DNA from: Tenebrio molitor
Lineage: Eukaryota; Arthropoda; Insecta; Coleoptera; Tenebrionidae
Assembly: GCF_963966145.1 (NCBI RefSeq)
Contig: NC_091050.1
Location: forward strand, 20,522,001 to 20,586,000
Reading direction: 5' to 3'
Length of the DNA stretch: 64,000 bases
The position numbers and the translations under genes are program-made. The notes under the pieces were generated by a model. The model saw nothing but the letters and a program-made list of their open reading frames with translations, ran no database searches and was not told the DNA's origin. Shown here one piece after another: positions 9,050-20,412 of this stretch. Positions within the stretch are counted from its first letter, which is position 1. The number at the start of each line of letters is the position of its first letter.

Positions 9050-9692
9050 GTGTTTTTGGAATACCTTTTCAAAGGAAGTGATAATGAGCCCGGCGGAATA
9101 AAATGCAACCCACAATACATTCCAAAGTTAACATGTTTTAGGGCCGGTTGCACCAACGCCAGTTAAAGTTAACTGTGGATTAAAATGCTTCGTTACTTTA
9201 GTTACCTATTCTTATAACGATGTTTTCGCATATTTTAATCTGTACTTAAATTTAACTCACGTTGGTGCAGCTGGCCCTTAGAATATCATTTTGTTTTAAA
9301 ATTAAATTATGAGTCCGTGATGGCTTTGCTTCCAATAATTTTATTCGTAACAAGGTTCATTTACGAAAAAGTTCAAATACGATTAAAATGAATTCGAACG
9401 ATAAGAAAACAGACATGATTCGGATTTATGGTGAATCTAGTAAAAATGCTTCTGCCGTTGAGCATTTATGCAGACAATAAACATTTTCCCAAAAACAGTT
9501 CGTTCTTTCACAAGTTCATTTAACTAAACGAATGACTTATGTAAAAATTTACGAAACTGCACACCTAATTATGTTTGAGGTTTTTTAAATCAAAAAAACA
9601 AATATCCACGTTAACTTTGCTAATGTATTATGGGTTGCATTTTCAATTCCATCGGGCTCATTATCATTCGTGAAATACCCTGTATATCGACA
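9050..9692. mobile_element. MITE with about 65-bp inverted termini, carrying a nested MITE
   Basis: The segment from about 9050 to 9133 is the imperfect inverted complement of about 9606-9692; both include GATAATGAGCCC and TGCAACCCA. The right end reads CCCTGTATA, like other TA-flanked elements here. A second MITE (9141-9277) is inserted inside. Confidence 0.75.
9141..9277. mobile_element. GGGCC-ended MITE, copy 1, 3-bp duplication TTA
   Basis: Inverted termini GGGCCGGTTGCACCAACG and a matching right end, flanked by TTA on both sides (9138-9140, 9278-9280). Three-base TTA duplications are typical of PIF/Harbinger elements. The copy at 43977-44113 is homologous in inverted orientation. Confidence 0.85.
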
Positions 9693-9990
9693 GACGCCAT
9701 TCTTTGAAAAAGTTCATGGATTGAGAAACAAGACTTGTTACTGTGTTTGCTAGAATACCACAAAATTCAATAAACACTAACATAAAATACAAAGTATAAA
9801 GTTAAATTTTAAATTTTATTTTAATAAAAAATATTTGTCAAAAATTTAGTATATTTTGAAGAAAGCATCGATTTCACACAATCTTATCATATTGTGTTTT
9901 AATACACAAAATATAATAGGAATTTCGTATTGAAAATTAATGCAAATTTTTCATATGACAAAACATTACCAAATAAAATAGTAGTTTATT
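9693..9990. other. AT-rich, no gene seen
   Basis: Only A/T-rich sequence with no significant ORF or repeat recognised. Confidence 0.5.
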
Positions 9991-10115
9991 TGACGAGTTT
10001 GTGTGTAAATTGGGCCTTTTTGGCACGCGTGGGCCATTTTAAAACGCGAGTGAAACAAGTGTTTTAAAGGCCCACGAGTGCCAAAAAACGCCCATTTTAC
10101 ACACGAACGAGTTGA
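9991..10115. repeat. Long foldback (stem-loop) element
   Basis: Arms 9991-10038 and 10068-10115 are near-complementary (TTGTGTGTAAATTGGGCC against the right arm). The short centre separates two copies of TTTTAAA. Probably a MITE-like palindrome; termini not resolved. Confidence 0.7.
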
Positions 10116-11067
10116 ATACAACGTTTTTTTGTTCGACGAGCCCCTTAAAGGCTCCAAATCGCTTAAAACCTTTAAAATTAGCTTGACGTTTCGTTTTGAT
10201 AAGTTGTGACATTTATCAAAATCCGTTCACATAGGAGAAAATTCTCAGATTCTGACAGTGTCGAACAAAAAAGATATTTTCGGCTGATTGGACTATTACC
10301 TAATACTATAAATATGTAGTCAAAGTAAAGTGGAAATTACTGAAGTACCTACTTTGTCTTTGTTGCATACATTAGGTAGATACCTACTGTAAAATATTTC
10401 TTTGAAGAATTTGTGTAAAAATACCACAGACATAGTTATGCACGATTGTTATTATAATTTGACAATTATGCACAAATTTTCTTGACATAAACATCTCTTT
10501 ATGGCCAACGGACCATTTAATGCTCGCAGACCATAAAGATATGTCAAATAAAAGTCAAAAATCTTTTTGGTGAAATTCCGAACAAATTTGCCACTTACCC
10601 TTAAACTACCTAATCCCGAATGGGGATTACTGGATACTGGACACTCATTTCTGCCGCTTTCTCAACCTTGTTCATAATTTCGTAAATGAATTTATAACCG
10701 AAAATTGCAACTGGCAAAATGGCTACGGTTGTTTTCATTGTTCCCAAGGTTACGCGCAAAAATAAAAATTCCACTGGAGCACTATGCGATGCGAACATCC
10801 GTGATGTGAGCAGACTTTTATTAATTAATTTTTGTTAAATGTTAAAGTTTTAAAATATTTTTTAAAATTCCATTAAAATAAGTTAACTGTTTTTCGTTGA
10901 TTTTAGTGTTAGAAGTGTCACTTTTTTTTACTTACCTAGTGAAAAAAAGTAATGATGTCATCAACTTTTTTTAACTGTTTGGTTTTAATCCATGAATGAA
11001 CGATATACACATTCTACAAAGAAGTGATTTATTAAAATGAAAATTGAAATAACAATTAGAACAATTA
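10116..11067. other. Intergenic; short palindromes only
   Basis: No credible gene. A 66-bp palindrome at 10482-10547 has arms TTGACATA...CTCTTTATGG and CCATAAAGATATGTCAA. A loose AGTGTCAC/AGTGAAAAAAAGT inverted pair lies near 10916-10960. Confidence 0.5.
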
Positions 11068-11237
11068 GGCCCGGTTGCATAAAGCGATGTCAAGTCGTTG
11101 TTAAAGTTAACAATGTCAAGCGATCTGATTGGAGGATATTTAATATTTTATTTGAATCAGCCAATCAAATGGGCGGATTTCCGACTTGACGCGTTGTTAG
11201 CTGACACGATGTTAACTAAGCTTTATACAACCGGGCC
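11068..11237. mobile_element. GGCCCGG-ended MITE with TTA duplication
   Basis: Ends GGCCCGGTTGCATAAAG and its complement at the right, flanked by TTA (11065-11067, 11238-11240). The terminal motif resembles that of 9141-9277 (GGGCCGGTTGCA), but the interior differs. Confidence 0.85.
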
Positions 11238-11471
11238 TTAGTATCATTAAATCGACCTTTCTTTAGTCCACTAGTAATGTCAGGATCTTCATCTGAATCA
11301 TTCATTTTCACTTTTATTGAGACTGACATAAAACTGACAATAAAAATAATTTAAATAAACATATAACGTTTCCTTAGTTACCACAACCGGCCACCGCACT
11401 TAACCAAAATGGAAGCACACAATTACAGTTAAAATAGGTTTTGATTTAATGAAATTTAATTTTTTTTATAG

Positions 11472-11572
11472 GTGTTAGCATGCTTTTTTTCATGCATGTG
11501 GATTATTCAGTTCGCCTACGGCTCGTTTAATAAACTTCCACACTTTTGAAAAAAAGTTGCACTTGTAACACT
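11472..11572. repeat. Foldback element
   Basis: Arms GTGTTAGCATGCTTTTTTT and its approximate complement ending in TTGTAACAC; the inner arms share ATGTGGATTATT/AATAAACTTCCACA. Confidence 0.65.
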
Positions 11573-11951
11573 CGTTGTCTAAATAACTACGAGTATTTCG
11601 CCATTACATGAACTGAATTTTATCATTTTATCAATGTAAAGGAACATCCATCCAATCAGCCATTTTGTTATTTATCATTTTGCAACATTGAATACTGATG
11701 CAACACGTGAAACTATCTATCTGCTTAACACAATATAGATTGCAAACAGCATTTATTCCAAAAATATATACATATCTAGTATTTCACAATTCAAGTGGAC
11801 GGGAAAATATTTTTAAGAATTGAGATTATCTTGATAAAATTAATCAATCAGATAAAGGGCAGTAATTGGAATCTTAACAAGCTTAAAGGATTCACTAATA
11901 GGTAGTTAGAGAGAAATGTGCAACAGACAAATAAAGATTTATTTTTAAATA
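11573..11951 (+). promoter_or_regulatory. Upstream region of the intact ABCC gene
   Basis: About 380 bases between the last foldback element and the ATG at 11952. I see no clear TATA box or other defined element; the sequence just before the start is AT-rich. It must hold the promoter or a 5' intron of the gene, but the transcription start cannot be read from sequence alone. Confidence 0.3.
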
Positions 11952-14900
11952 ATGGAAGATAGGCAACAAACTGATATAAATAAGTCCCGAAAAAAGCATC
12001 CAAGGGAAAAGACAAATTTACTGTCACATATACTTTTTTGGTGAGTAAAAATACTTATTTTTTATTTTACAATTTTTATTACTTGACTCTTTAAAAACTA
12101 AATATACAGGGTGTATCTGAAATACGTGTGTTAATTTTAACCAGTGAAAGAACTCGCCAATTTATGAAACTTTTCTCTATAACATTTTGCGAAATTCGCA
12201 AAAAAAAATTCCAAGATTTTTACCAAACGAGTCGTTTTGTGTGATTAACTAGTCTCTATTTTTTGTAACCATGATAATTTTAATTTTAATTATTTAATGT
12301 TTTTTGTAATAATGTAAAAGCCTTTAACAAGGCTTCGTTTCTATCACGACAGAAAATTTTCGCCTTTACCCATTGGTGTGATACATACCTAATTTATTCC
12401 AAATGTTAAATCAATTTGAAATGTTTTTTCGTAAAAATGTTATAGAGAAAAGTTTCATAAATTGGCGAGTTCTTCCACTGGTTAAAATTAACACACGTAT
12501 TTCAGATACACCCTGTATATTTATTTATTAAACTGTAACTTGTTTTACAAATAGATTGTCTCACAAAATGTTTTATTTATGTAAAAATTTAGTTGGGAAT
12601 TGCCCATCTTCTTCAAAAGCCTTAGAAAGAAACTAAGCGAGGATGATTTCCACGGTCCTCTTAAACAACATAAATCAGCTATGCTGGGAGATAAGCTGGA
12701 AGCTGCCTGGGAAGCAGAAAAAGCAACGCACAAAGACCCATCATTTTGGAGAGTTTTAATTAAGACATTTTATCTGGAATTTATCGTTTATGGATTTATT
12801 CATTTTCTCAGCGAAATCGCACTTCTGTAAGTAAAACAGATAATTCTAAAAGAATGGAAAAAGTGTTTTTGAACTCACTAACTTCAAAATGACAACGCAA
12901 CAAATGTAGATTTCGCGCACTAGTGCTTCAAAATCATCCAAAAAGCATTGGGTTTTTTGAGCATTCTGAAAATAATTTGACTTGATAATAATAAAATCTG
13001 CTTTACAAAACGTCATTTCTCCTATTTGGATGTTGAAAATTTCGAAAGAATGAAAATAAATCGCTATTAATTCGATTGACACTAGGGTAAGCGCCATCTA
13101 TTGACTAAATCGGAAACTATTGGAAATAATTTTAAAATGCTAATGTTCGTTTCAAAAAATATTGTACAAACCTCGATGCGCGAAGACGTATTCGGACATT
13201 CGCGCAAATGAAGCACTCGCTCCTTCGTCGCTTGTGCCTCAAATAATGCGCTCATGTGCGAAAAATGTCTTCTCGCGCTCGGTTCGTAAATAACTATTTC
13301 ATAGAAACATAGTGATTTTTATTTGTCACATGTTATTCAAAACATGATGTTGTTCAAAAGTTTATGATGTCTACACATCTAAAATTTAGAGAAAATTATC
13401 GATTAAAACATATTGATTAAAATGTGATGATTACTCGATATAATAATACTTAGAGATACTTGAATTTGTTTGCTGTTTGCGCAAAGTTCCTGAGCAGAGA
13501 CGCCACAAAAACAACGCACTTATCTTATCAAATCAATTATTTCGAAACCCTAAATTTGTTCCACCGTAGAATATGTCAACCCTTTTGTCTCGGAAAACTC
13601 TTGGACTACTTTTCGCAACCCGAAACAACGATCACCAGAGACCAAGCTTACGTGTATGCAGCTGTCTTCGTCTTACTAGCAGCTCTTTACGTGATCACAT
13701 TCAATTGGATGATACTTGAGGAAACAGTTCTCGGTATGAAAGTCCGAGTTGCTTGTGGTTCTCTCCTCTACAGACACGCCTTAAAGCAAACGAAGAGCAA
13801 CCTTTCCAAAACAACAGTCGGCCAAACTATCAATCTCTTTGCCAACGACCTGAAGAGGTTTGAAGGGTTATTCACATTTTTGCCCTTCGTGCTTTTTATC
13901 ACTCCGATCGAACTGATTGTCTCCATATACATTTTTGACGTGGGCTACAGCCACGCAGCACTCACTGCAGTTGCAGCATTGGTGCTAATTGCTCTAGGAA
14001 TGTGTACGTACTAGGTTTCAATTAGATTCTTTCCTAAATGAAGAATTTTTAAGATCTTCTATCAAGGAAAATTTCCACTTACCGAATGAAAATTGCGGTG
14101 AATACTGACAGCAGAGTGCGTCTGATGGATGGGATAATCAACGGCATTCAGGTCATTAAAATGTACACTTGGGAGAAACCGTTTGGAAAACTGATACAAC
14201 TAATAAGAGAGTAAGACTAGGTGTATTCGAAATATCTTTTTTCTAAATAGTTTTATTATTTATTTCCAGAACGGAAATCTTCCACATAACCACCATCTCA
14301 CACTTTCGCATTTCCATAGTTTCGGTCAAAGCGTTTATACACAGACTTACTGTTTTTTCCTATCTATTGGTCGCCATCTTGAGTGGACTGTCAACAACAG
14401 CACAACACGTTTTCCCATTGGCAACAGCTTTCGAAATATTGAAAGTATCCACAATAGTTGTGTTGCCTCGCGCTTTGGTCAATTTTGCAGAAACTAAAAT
14501 AACTGTGCGCAGAATCCAAGCATTTTTGCTCTCTGATCACAAATTTGACGGAAATGGCCGACAAAAGAGTTTGCTGCCAAGTGGTTCAATTCCCAACACG
14601 CTCTCAACATCTGAGGGGTGCACCAAGCAGACTCCACCTGGAATAGCAGCGAAAAATATAAGTGTCAAGTGGGACCAGTCTTCTCCAATTTGCAACCTAC
14701 ACGACATCAGCTTCGATGTAGCTCCAGGGGAGTTAATCGCTGTTATCGGTCCCACTGGTAGTGGCAAGACAACTTTACTCCAAACCATTTTGAAAGAAAT
14801 TCCCTTACTGAAAGGGAGTCTTGACGTTGGGGGGACCACATCCTACAGTTCTCAAGAAGCTTGGATTTTCAATTCTACCATAAGACAAAATATTTTGTTT

Positions 14901-17429
14901 GGAGAAGAAATGGACGACGAAAAATATCAAAAAGTTGTGAAAGTGTGCGCTTTGGAACACGATTTTGCTCTCTTTCCTTATGGCGACAGTACTGTAGTGG
15001 GTGAGAAAGGTGCGATGTTGAGTGGAGGACAGAAAGCGAGAGTTAATCTGGCTAGAGCGGTCTACAGAGATGCGGATATCTATCTTCTGGACGACCCTCT
15101 AGCTGCTGTGGACCCTCAAGTAGCTCGACACCTCTTCGATGAGTGCATTGCGGGTTACTTAAAAAACAAGTGTGTAGTATTGGTAACTCATCAAATACAA
15201 CTTCTGAGAAAAACCAAATATATTTATTTCTTGGAGAAAGGCAAATTAATCGCTCAAGGGTTGTATGAAGATCTGGCCAACAATCCCCGACAAAATCTTT
15301 TCGAATTAATAAAAGTAGAAAATGAGGACAACAAGCTCGACGTGTTGACTGCTGGCACTGAAATAACTTCGAGCAAAAAACTCTTGACGTCTCAGCAACC
15401 CCAGAAGGACAAAATGGGGAACGTGAATGTCAAAAAAAGCTACCAAAAATATTTCATTATTAACGGTAACTGGCTTTCTACTTTGGGACTGATGTCGCTC
15501 TTCGTTCTCCTCCAAGTAATTGCAGTCTTTGCCGATTATGTCATCATTTTCTGGGTTGATTTGGTCCAAGAGCAAAAAAATTCAAACTCATCGACTACCA
15601 ATCGCGTCAGCAACACCAACGACTACATAGATTCACACAAAGGTGCTTTGGAAAAGCTGTTCACAATCGACAATTTCTTGTACATCTATGCAATCATAAT
15701 CGTCCTGATGATTGTTGTTACGGAAATCCGGTCGTGGGTTTTTGTCAAATTTAGTGTCCACGCTTCCAGAGTACTGCACAACAACATGTTCCAACAAATC
15801 GTCAACGGAAAAATGAAATTTTTTAACACACACCAGTCCGGACAAATCCTAAACAGGTTCTCGAAAGATATTGGGATGATTGACGAGATACTTCCTTCGC
15901 TGTTAATGGACGCCATTCAAATTTTCTTCTCGTTGTTTGGGGTTTTTCTTTTAATATCTATTCTAGATTACTGGTTCACCATTGCAATGGTGGTACTCAT
16001 TGTGATATTTGGTTGCTACGTGTTTGTTATGTTGCCAGTCAGCCAAGTCACAAATGAACTTGAAGGAAGCAGTAAGTCCAGTTTTGCAAAGAGTCAAAGA
16101 AAGTAACTGTAATGAATTGTTCTTAGCAAGGGGACCAGTCGTATCTCACCTAGCTTCTTCTTTGCAAGGACTCATCACCATTCGAGCTTTCAATGCTCAA
16201 AGAGTTTTGACACGCGAATTTGACAAATACCAGGACCGTCATAGCTCGATCTTCTATATGAACTTGACTCTTCACGGCGCTGTAAGATTTTGGGTAGATT
16301 TAACTTGCACAGTGTACATCGCAGTAGTAACTTTCCGTTTCTTCTTACATCAAGGTGATGTTTCCATTATTTAAGAAAACTGTTGCTAACTTATCATCGT
16401 AGATTTTCCTGTTAGCTACATCGGTTTGGTCATTATGCAGTCCACTGTTACCACCGGAATGTCGTCTTTCTTCATGAAGAACTTCTGCGACGTGGCTAAC
16501 AATATGAAATCCGTTGAACGTGTTTTGGAGTATTCGGAAAACATAGCGGAGGAAGACACAGGAACGGAGAAACTACGAGAACAGTGGCCTTCTGAAGGAA
16601 AAGTTGAGTTCCAGTCCGTGTCCTTACGGTACTCGCCCGAAGAGCCTCCAGTCCTCAAAGAAATTTCATTCACTGTGCAACCCCGAGAAAAAATCGGAAT
16701 CATCGGAAGGACAGGAGCGGGAAAATCATCCTTACTCTCCGTTCTATTTCACTTGTTTCCTTTTGATGGAAAAGTGGTGGTAGATGGTGTCGACACTAAG
16801 ACACTTCCACTATCCAAAATGCGATCAGCTATTTCTATTGTCCCACAAAATCCCGTTTTGTTTTCTGAAACGCTTAGAAAAAATTTGGATCCTTTTGGCG
16901 AGTACAGCGACGATGCGATTTGGGCCGCTCTGGACGACGTAGAATTAAAGGACACTATTGCCGCTTTGCCTGCTGGACTTGAGACGATGGTCACAGATGG
17001 CGCTTCGAATTTTAGTGTGGGACAAAAACAACTGCTTTGTTTGGTCCGTGCTATCCTCCGGAACAGCAAGATTATTGTTTTGGATGAAGCTACAGCAAAT
17101 GTTGATTTGAAAAGTGATGAGTTGATTCAGTCGACCATCAGGAAGAGGTTTAAAGATTGTACGATATTGACCATCGCGCATAGATTACTTACGGTGATGG
17201 ACGCTGATAAAATATTGATCATGGATGCGGGAAAAGTGATTGAATTCGACCACCCTTACAATCTACTAAAAAATGCCAACGGGTTTTTCTACGAATATAT
17301 ACACAAAGGTGGCAAAAATATGGCTGAGAAGTTGATGAGCATGGCCGAGAAAGTAAGTATATTACATTTCTAAAACTAAGAAAATACTATCACTTTTTGT
17401 TGCAGAACTACTTACAAAAAGCTGCTTGA
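11952..17429 (+). CDS. ABC transporter subfamily C, MRP4/ABCC4-like, complete, 8 exons
   Basis: ATP-driven exporter of organic anions or conjugates in the plasma membrane (family role; substrate unknown). My exon model: 11952-12040, 12593-12826, 13570-14003, 14054-14210, 14270-16071, 16127-16354, 16403-17352 and 17406-17429, all with GT/AG borders and matching phases. It gives 3918 nt, 1305 aa plus stop, close to the usual ABCC4 length. Order: cytosolic N-terminus with FCWELPIFFKSL, membrane domain 1 (about 95-400), NBD1 (about 430-660; Walker A GPTGSGKTT at 465, LSGGQ at 555, Walker B LLDDP), membrane domain 2 (from about 702), NBD2 (from about 1046; Walker A GRTGAGKSS at 1083, FSVGQ, Walker B VLDEAT). 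Aspartate replacing the catalytic glutamate in NBD1 but not in NBD2 is the normal ABCC asymmetry. Introns 1 and 2 hold MITEs; the others are 48-59 bp. Confidence 0.93.
12100..12520. mobile_element. MITE in intron 1 of the ABCC gene
   Basis: About 90-bp inverted termini beginning ATATACAGGGTGTATCTG (12102 on) and ending in the complement (to 12520), including AACTCGCCAATTTATGAAAC. TA-rich borders fit a Tc1/mariner-type insertion. It makes up most of intron 1 (12041-12592). Confidence 0.85.
13155..13302. repeat. Foldback element family A, copy 1 (intron 2)
   Basis: A palindromic element with ends AAAATATTGTAC and GTTCGTAAATAACTATTT and an interior rich in GCGC and GAAGAC motifs. The sequence at 27047-27198 is a clear second copy in the same orientation. 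It lies in intron 2 (12827-13569) of the ABCC gene. Confidence 0.8.
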
Positions 17430-17709
17430 ACATGTCAAAGTGCATCCATCAATTACCGTTGAGCTAAATTTGAAAGTGTAAGAAAAATGTGATTGTTAAT
17501 GTTATTCTACTGAGAATTAGACTCCTTAGATTTAGTGTAACTATTATGTATTTAAGCAATAATTATGTGATATATTATAAACAATATAAACTCCACTAAA
17601 GAATTTTATAAAATCCGTTATTTAGTTTACCATCTGTTATTACTTTAACTCGCTGAGTTACACAAAAATTAATCATTTAGACCATTTCAGTACATTCAAT
17701 AACATTGTT
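17430..17709 (+). other. 3' flank of the ABCC gene
   Basis: AT-rich 3' untranslated or intergenic DNA. No canonical AATAAA; AATAAT near 17558 and AATATAAA near 17582 are the only candidates for a polyadenylation signal. Confidence 0.4.
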
Positions 17710-17839
17710 TTAGAGGATGTTGAACTAAGGCAAAAATCTCTTAAGCTATCAACAGGTCTTGACGCCATGGTTTTCGATTAAGCTTCGATTTTATTGTGGG
17801 ATAAAAGCAGTTTTTAGGCACCCTTAATGAAAAAGGTAA

Positions 17840-18556
17840 TTTTTTCCAACGTCAAGTCTGAAAATGACATTTCCATCACTCAATTTAGAGATGAAAGTAG
17901 GTGTTTTTGCATCACATGTGAGGAAAGTAAATCACTTCCCTCACTAGTGGGGAAAGTAAAAAAAAAAATTGATCCCCATTTAGCTATGTACATACTTTCT
18001 TTAAAATAACGTTCAAATATACATATATATACATTTGTCAGAATTCTTTATTAACAATTAGCACTTACAAAGATACTTAACTTTTATATCAGTATTACAG
18101 AAATTAAATGTACAATTTTTTACACGAATTAAAACTCCAAATGTTCCAGATTTTTTTTTCTAAATAACGTGTCGGTATAGAGCTTGACGTTGACGCCAAA
18201 CTAGCGCTTCTTACTACTTGTCTCCATCTCAGTAACGCATTGTATTCCTTTCCGTAGCGTGCTCGAGATTTTATAGGTAATAATTCCAAAGATACCTACT
18301 TCGCTGCTTCTTTAATTTCTGTATTTGGTAAATTTACAACACTATCTTCTACTTCCATCACTATTTGTTTAGTAAATTCTGAGTAATTTTCAAGTTTTGG
18401 TAAAAACACGACTTGACATTCATTAATTAAATTTGATTGTTTACTGTGAGCATGGAAACGTGATTTTCAAATTTTACTTCTATGTTGATTTGTATAAAAT
18501 AATAAATTGATAATACCTATGCAAGATAAACCGAAAGCTCTTGACGTTGGAAAAAA
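17840..18556. mobile_element. Insertion with 17-bp inverted ends inside the LINE derivative
   Basis: TTTTTTCCAACGTCAAG at 17840-17856 is exactly inverted at 18540-18556. The interior has no coding sequence I recognise. It separates two pieces of the LINE 5' end. Confidence 0.6.
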
Positions 18557-18691
18557 TAGTATGTTATATACGTGAGGAAAGGTCCATTGCTAAACTTGAA
18601 TGATTAGATCAACTCGCTATCGCTCGTGATCCAATTGTCATTCTCGTTTAGCAATGCATCCCTTTCCTCACTTATATAACAATATACTATT
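18557..18691. repeat. Foldback element (TATA-ended family)
   Basis: Arms about 18557-18596 (AGTATGTTATATACGTGAGG, then CCATTGCTAAAC) and 18648-18691 (inverted). It abuts the preceding inverted-end insertion. Confidence 0.75.
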
Positions 18692-18715
18692 ACGTGCTCC
18701 CAAGCGGACAAACGG

Positions 18716-18916
18716 TATACTCCGTACGGTGATAGATTGCACGTTTTTAAATTCTAGTTCCAAAACATAAAGCAGTGAAAAATACTAAACTCTCCATCTC
18801 AATTGTTTCACGTTATGTAGAAAACTGTTGTATCCCTGCAGATTAATTCCCGCCAAACCAGTTTCTGTGTCTGTCTTCTGTCAAAAAACGTGCAATCTAT
18901 CAGAGTACGGAGTATA
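18716..18916. mobile_element. MITE with about 31-bp inverted termini and TA borders
   Basis: Left end TATACTCCGTACGGTGATAG, then ATTGCACGTTTTT; right end is its complement, finishing GTACGGAGTATA. TA at both borders suggests the Tc1/mariner superfamily. Confidence 0.85.
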
Positions 18917-19250
18917 ACTCTTCTTCGAACGCACTTTTCTGACCCTGGACTGTGACGCCATTTGGTGGTCTGTTTAGTAAGTTAACAACGAAGCCGACAA
19001 AATCGACTAAACTGACTGAAAACAAATGAAAATTTGACAATTAAATTTAACCAAAGTATTTTATTTCCCTGAAAAAGTGTTGTATCGTTTATTTCTGGTG
19101 CTTATTTGGTGCATAATAAGAATTTTCTTATTATGCATTTGATGCGTACATTTGAACGTTTATATAATCAATATTAACAGCGTGAAGAAGAAATGTGTAA
19201 TACAACAGCGAAAGTGATGAATAAATGTCTAATACGCCGCCGGACGTATA

Positions 19251-19437
19251 GTCTTTGCCAAAACCAAATAACCACCAACACTGCATTCTACCCAGAAAAT
19301 CAACCGGCAACGTTGTGTACTCAGATTTAATTGGTCTAGCATCCTAGTCATATCAAAATTGCTATTATACACTTGGTGCAATTTTGTTTTCACCAACTTA
19401 ATTCAACAGATGGTGGTTATTTGGGTTTGGCACAGCC
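19251..19437. mobile_element. MITE inserted in the LINE derivative
   Basis: Inverted arms 19252-19277 (CCAAAACCAAATAACCACCA) and 19411-19437, with TA at 19249-19250 and 19438-19439. The full LINE at about 42180-42195 lacks it, giving a near-empty site. The termini resemble those of the MITE at 60195-60564. Confidence 0.8.
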
Positions 19438-20412
19438 TACAGCAGATGATACGCAATAATTGTCCTGTCACCATAAATTATGTACATAAGTAATTTTATT
19501 GCAAATAGTAAATTTCTCGTTTTGTTGACAAGTTGATAAAAAATACTATAAAAAAATCGTTAATATGTATTAATAAATTTATTTATAAAACAATGTAATT
19601 TAAGTTACACAATTATGTAAAATTTTATAAAATATAAAATATTTCTTCTAATTTGTCATTGCTTGAATCGTCTATTGTTCCAAGGACTGACGTTGCATTA
19701 CCCCGTTGTACTGCAATTAATAAATGTATTTATTTGAAAAAAGTAGATACAAAATAAATGTGCAATTTTTCCAATGATGTCTTTTGCTTTGTAGTTCGTG
19801 CAGTGGCCTAAAAAATGTAATGTGCACTTCGGCCAAAAAGTGCCTTTTGTTCTCGCCTGTTTTCAAGTCTCGGCTCCGCCTCGACTAGAAAATTCAGACT
19901 CTAACCGGATGAAAAAGATGCACTTTTTGGCCTTGATACACAAATAACTATTTTGTGCTTGGCTCGTGTTCCACAACAGCAGTATTACTATTTCGGATGA
20001 GGTAACAGAAATGTTGATTAGAAAAGTAACGAATTGATTCAGTCAACCATCAAAAAGAGATTTAAATAGTGCGAAATGGCAACCACAGCTGATCGATTAT
20101 TTATGGTTGTCCGATGAAATATTAGTTATGGATTCTGAACAAGTAGTTGAATTCGATCATACTTGTAATCTCTCGAAAATAAAAAATGGATTTTTTGTAG
20201 AATTATTTAAGGAAAGTTGGTCACGAAGAGGCTGTATTTACCTTTACACCTTAAATAAAAAAGAATATGTTATGGATATACAGGTTCATTCATGAAGTGA
20301 AAATGAAATGAAATTTTAATTGTCGTAAAATTGTTTCAAAATTGCAGGACTAAATTTAGCAAACCAATGAAGCATCTGTTCTCATCAGCGCACAACAATA
20401 GTTATTTGCGTT

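Larger units (their letters stand above)
17816..19950 (+). mobile_element. Internally deleted LINE derivative with nested MITEs
   Basis: Its start (AGGCACCCTTAATGAAAAA, 17816) matches the 5' end of the full LINE at 37703-42540, as do 18917-19248 and about 19440-19575 (5' untranslated region). About 19735-19950 matches its 3' end (GTAGATACAAAATAAAT to TTGATACACAA). Both LINE ORFs are absent. Insertions inside: 17840-18916 (several elements) and 19251-19437. Without these the derivative is about 0.87 kb. It interrupts the ABCC pseudogene. Confidence 0.82.
17710..20230 (+). pseudogene. ABCC NBD2 pseudogene split by a LINE-derived insertion
   Basis: The left piece, 17710-17815, aligns with the NBD2 segment of the intact gene (DVEL, then LSTGLDAMVFD, an in-frame TAA, then a frame-shifted relic of FSVGQK). 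The right piece resumes at about 19951 with the next residues of the same exon (LCLAR-like, then SDEVT for the Walker B LDEAT, NELIQSTIKKRFK, stop, ADRL, EILVMDSEQVVEFDHTCNL) to about 20230. The two pieces are nearly contiguous in the paralogue, so 17816-19950 is an insertion. Several stops and frame changes make it non-functional. Confidence 0.85.

Noticed and set aside
12600..12830. A separate short gene starting at 12600
   Set aside because: It begins at TTG and is exon 2 of the ABCC gene; splice sites and phase join it to exon 1 at 11952 and exon 3 at 13570.
16426..17373. A stand-alone single-domain ABC protein
   Set aside because: It is exon 7 of the larger gene; the phase matches exon 6 and the final codons run past a donor site.
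17806..19983. AGCAGT at both sides as the target duplication of the LINE insertion
   Set aside because: Alignment with the intact ABCC exon shows the right-hand gene piece starts earlier (about 19951), so AGCAGT at 19978 is ABCC sequence and not a duplication.
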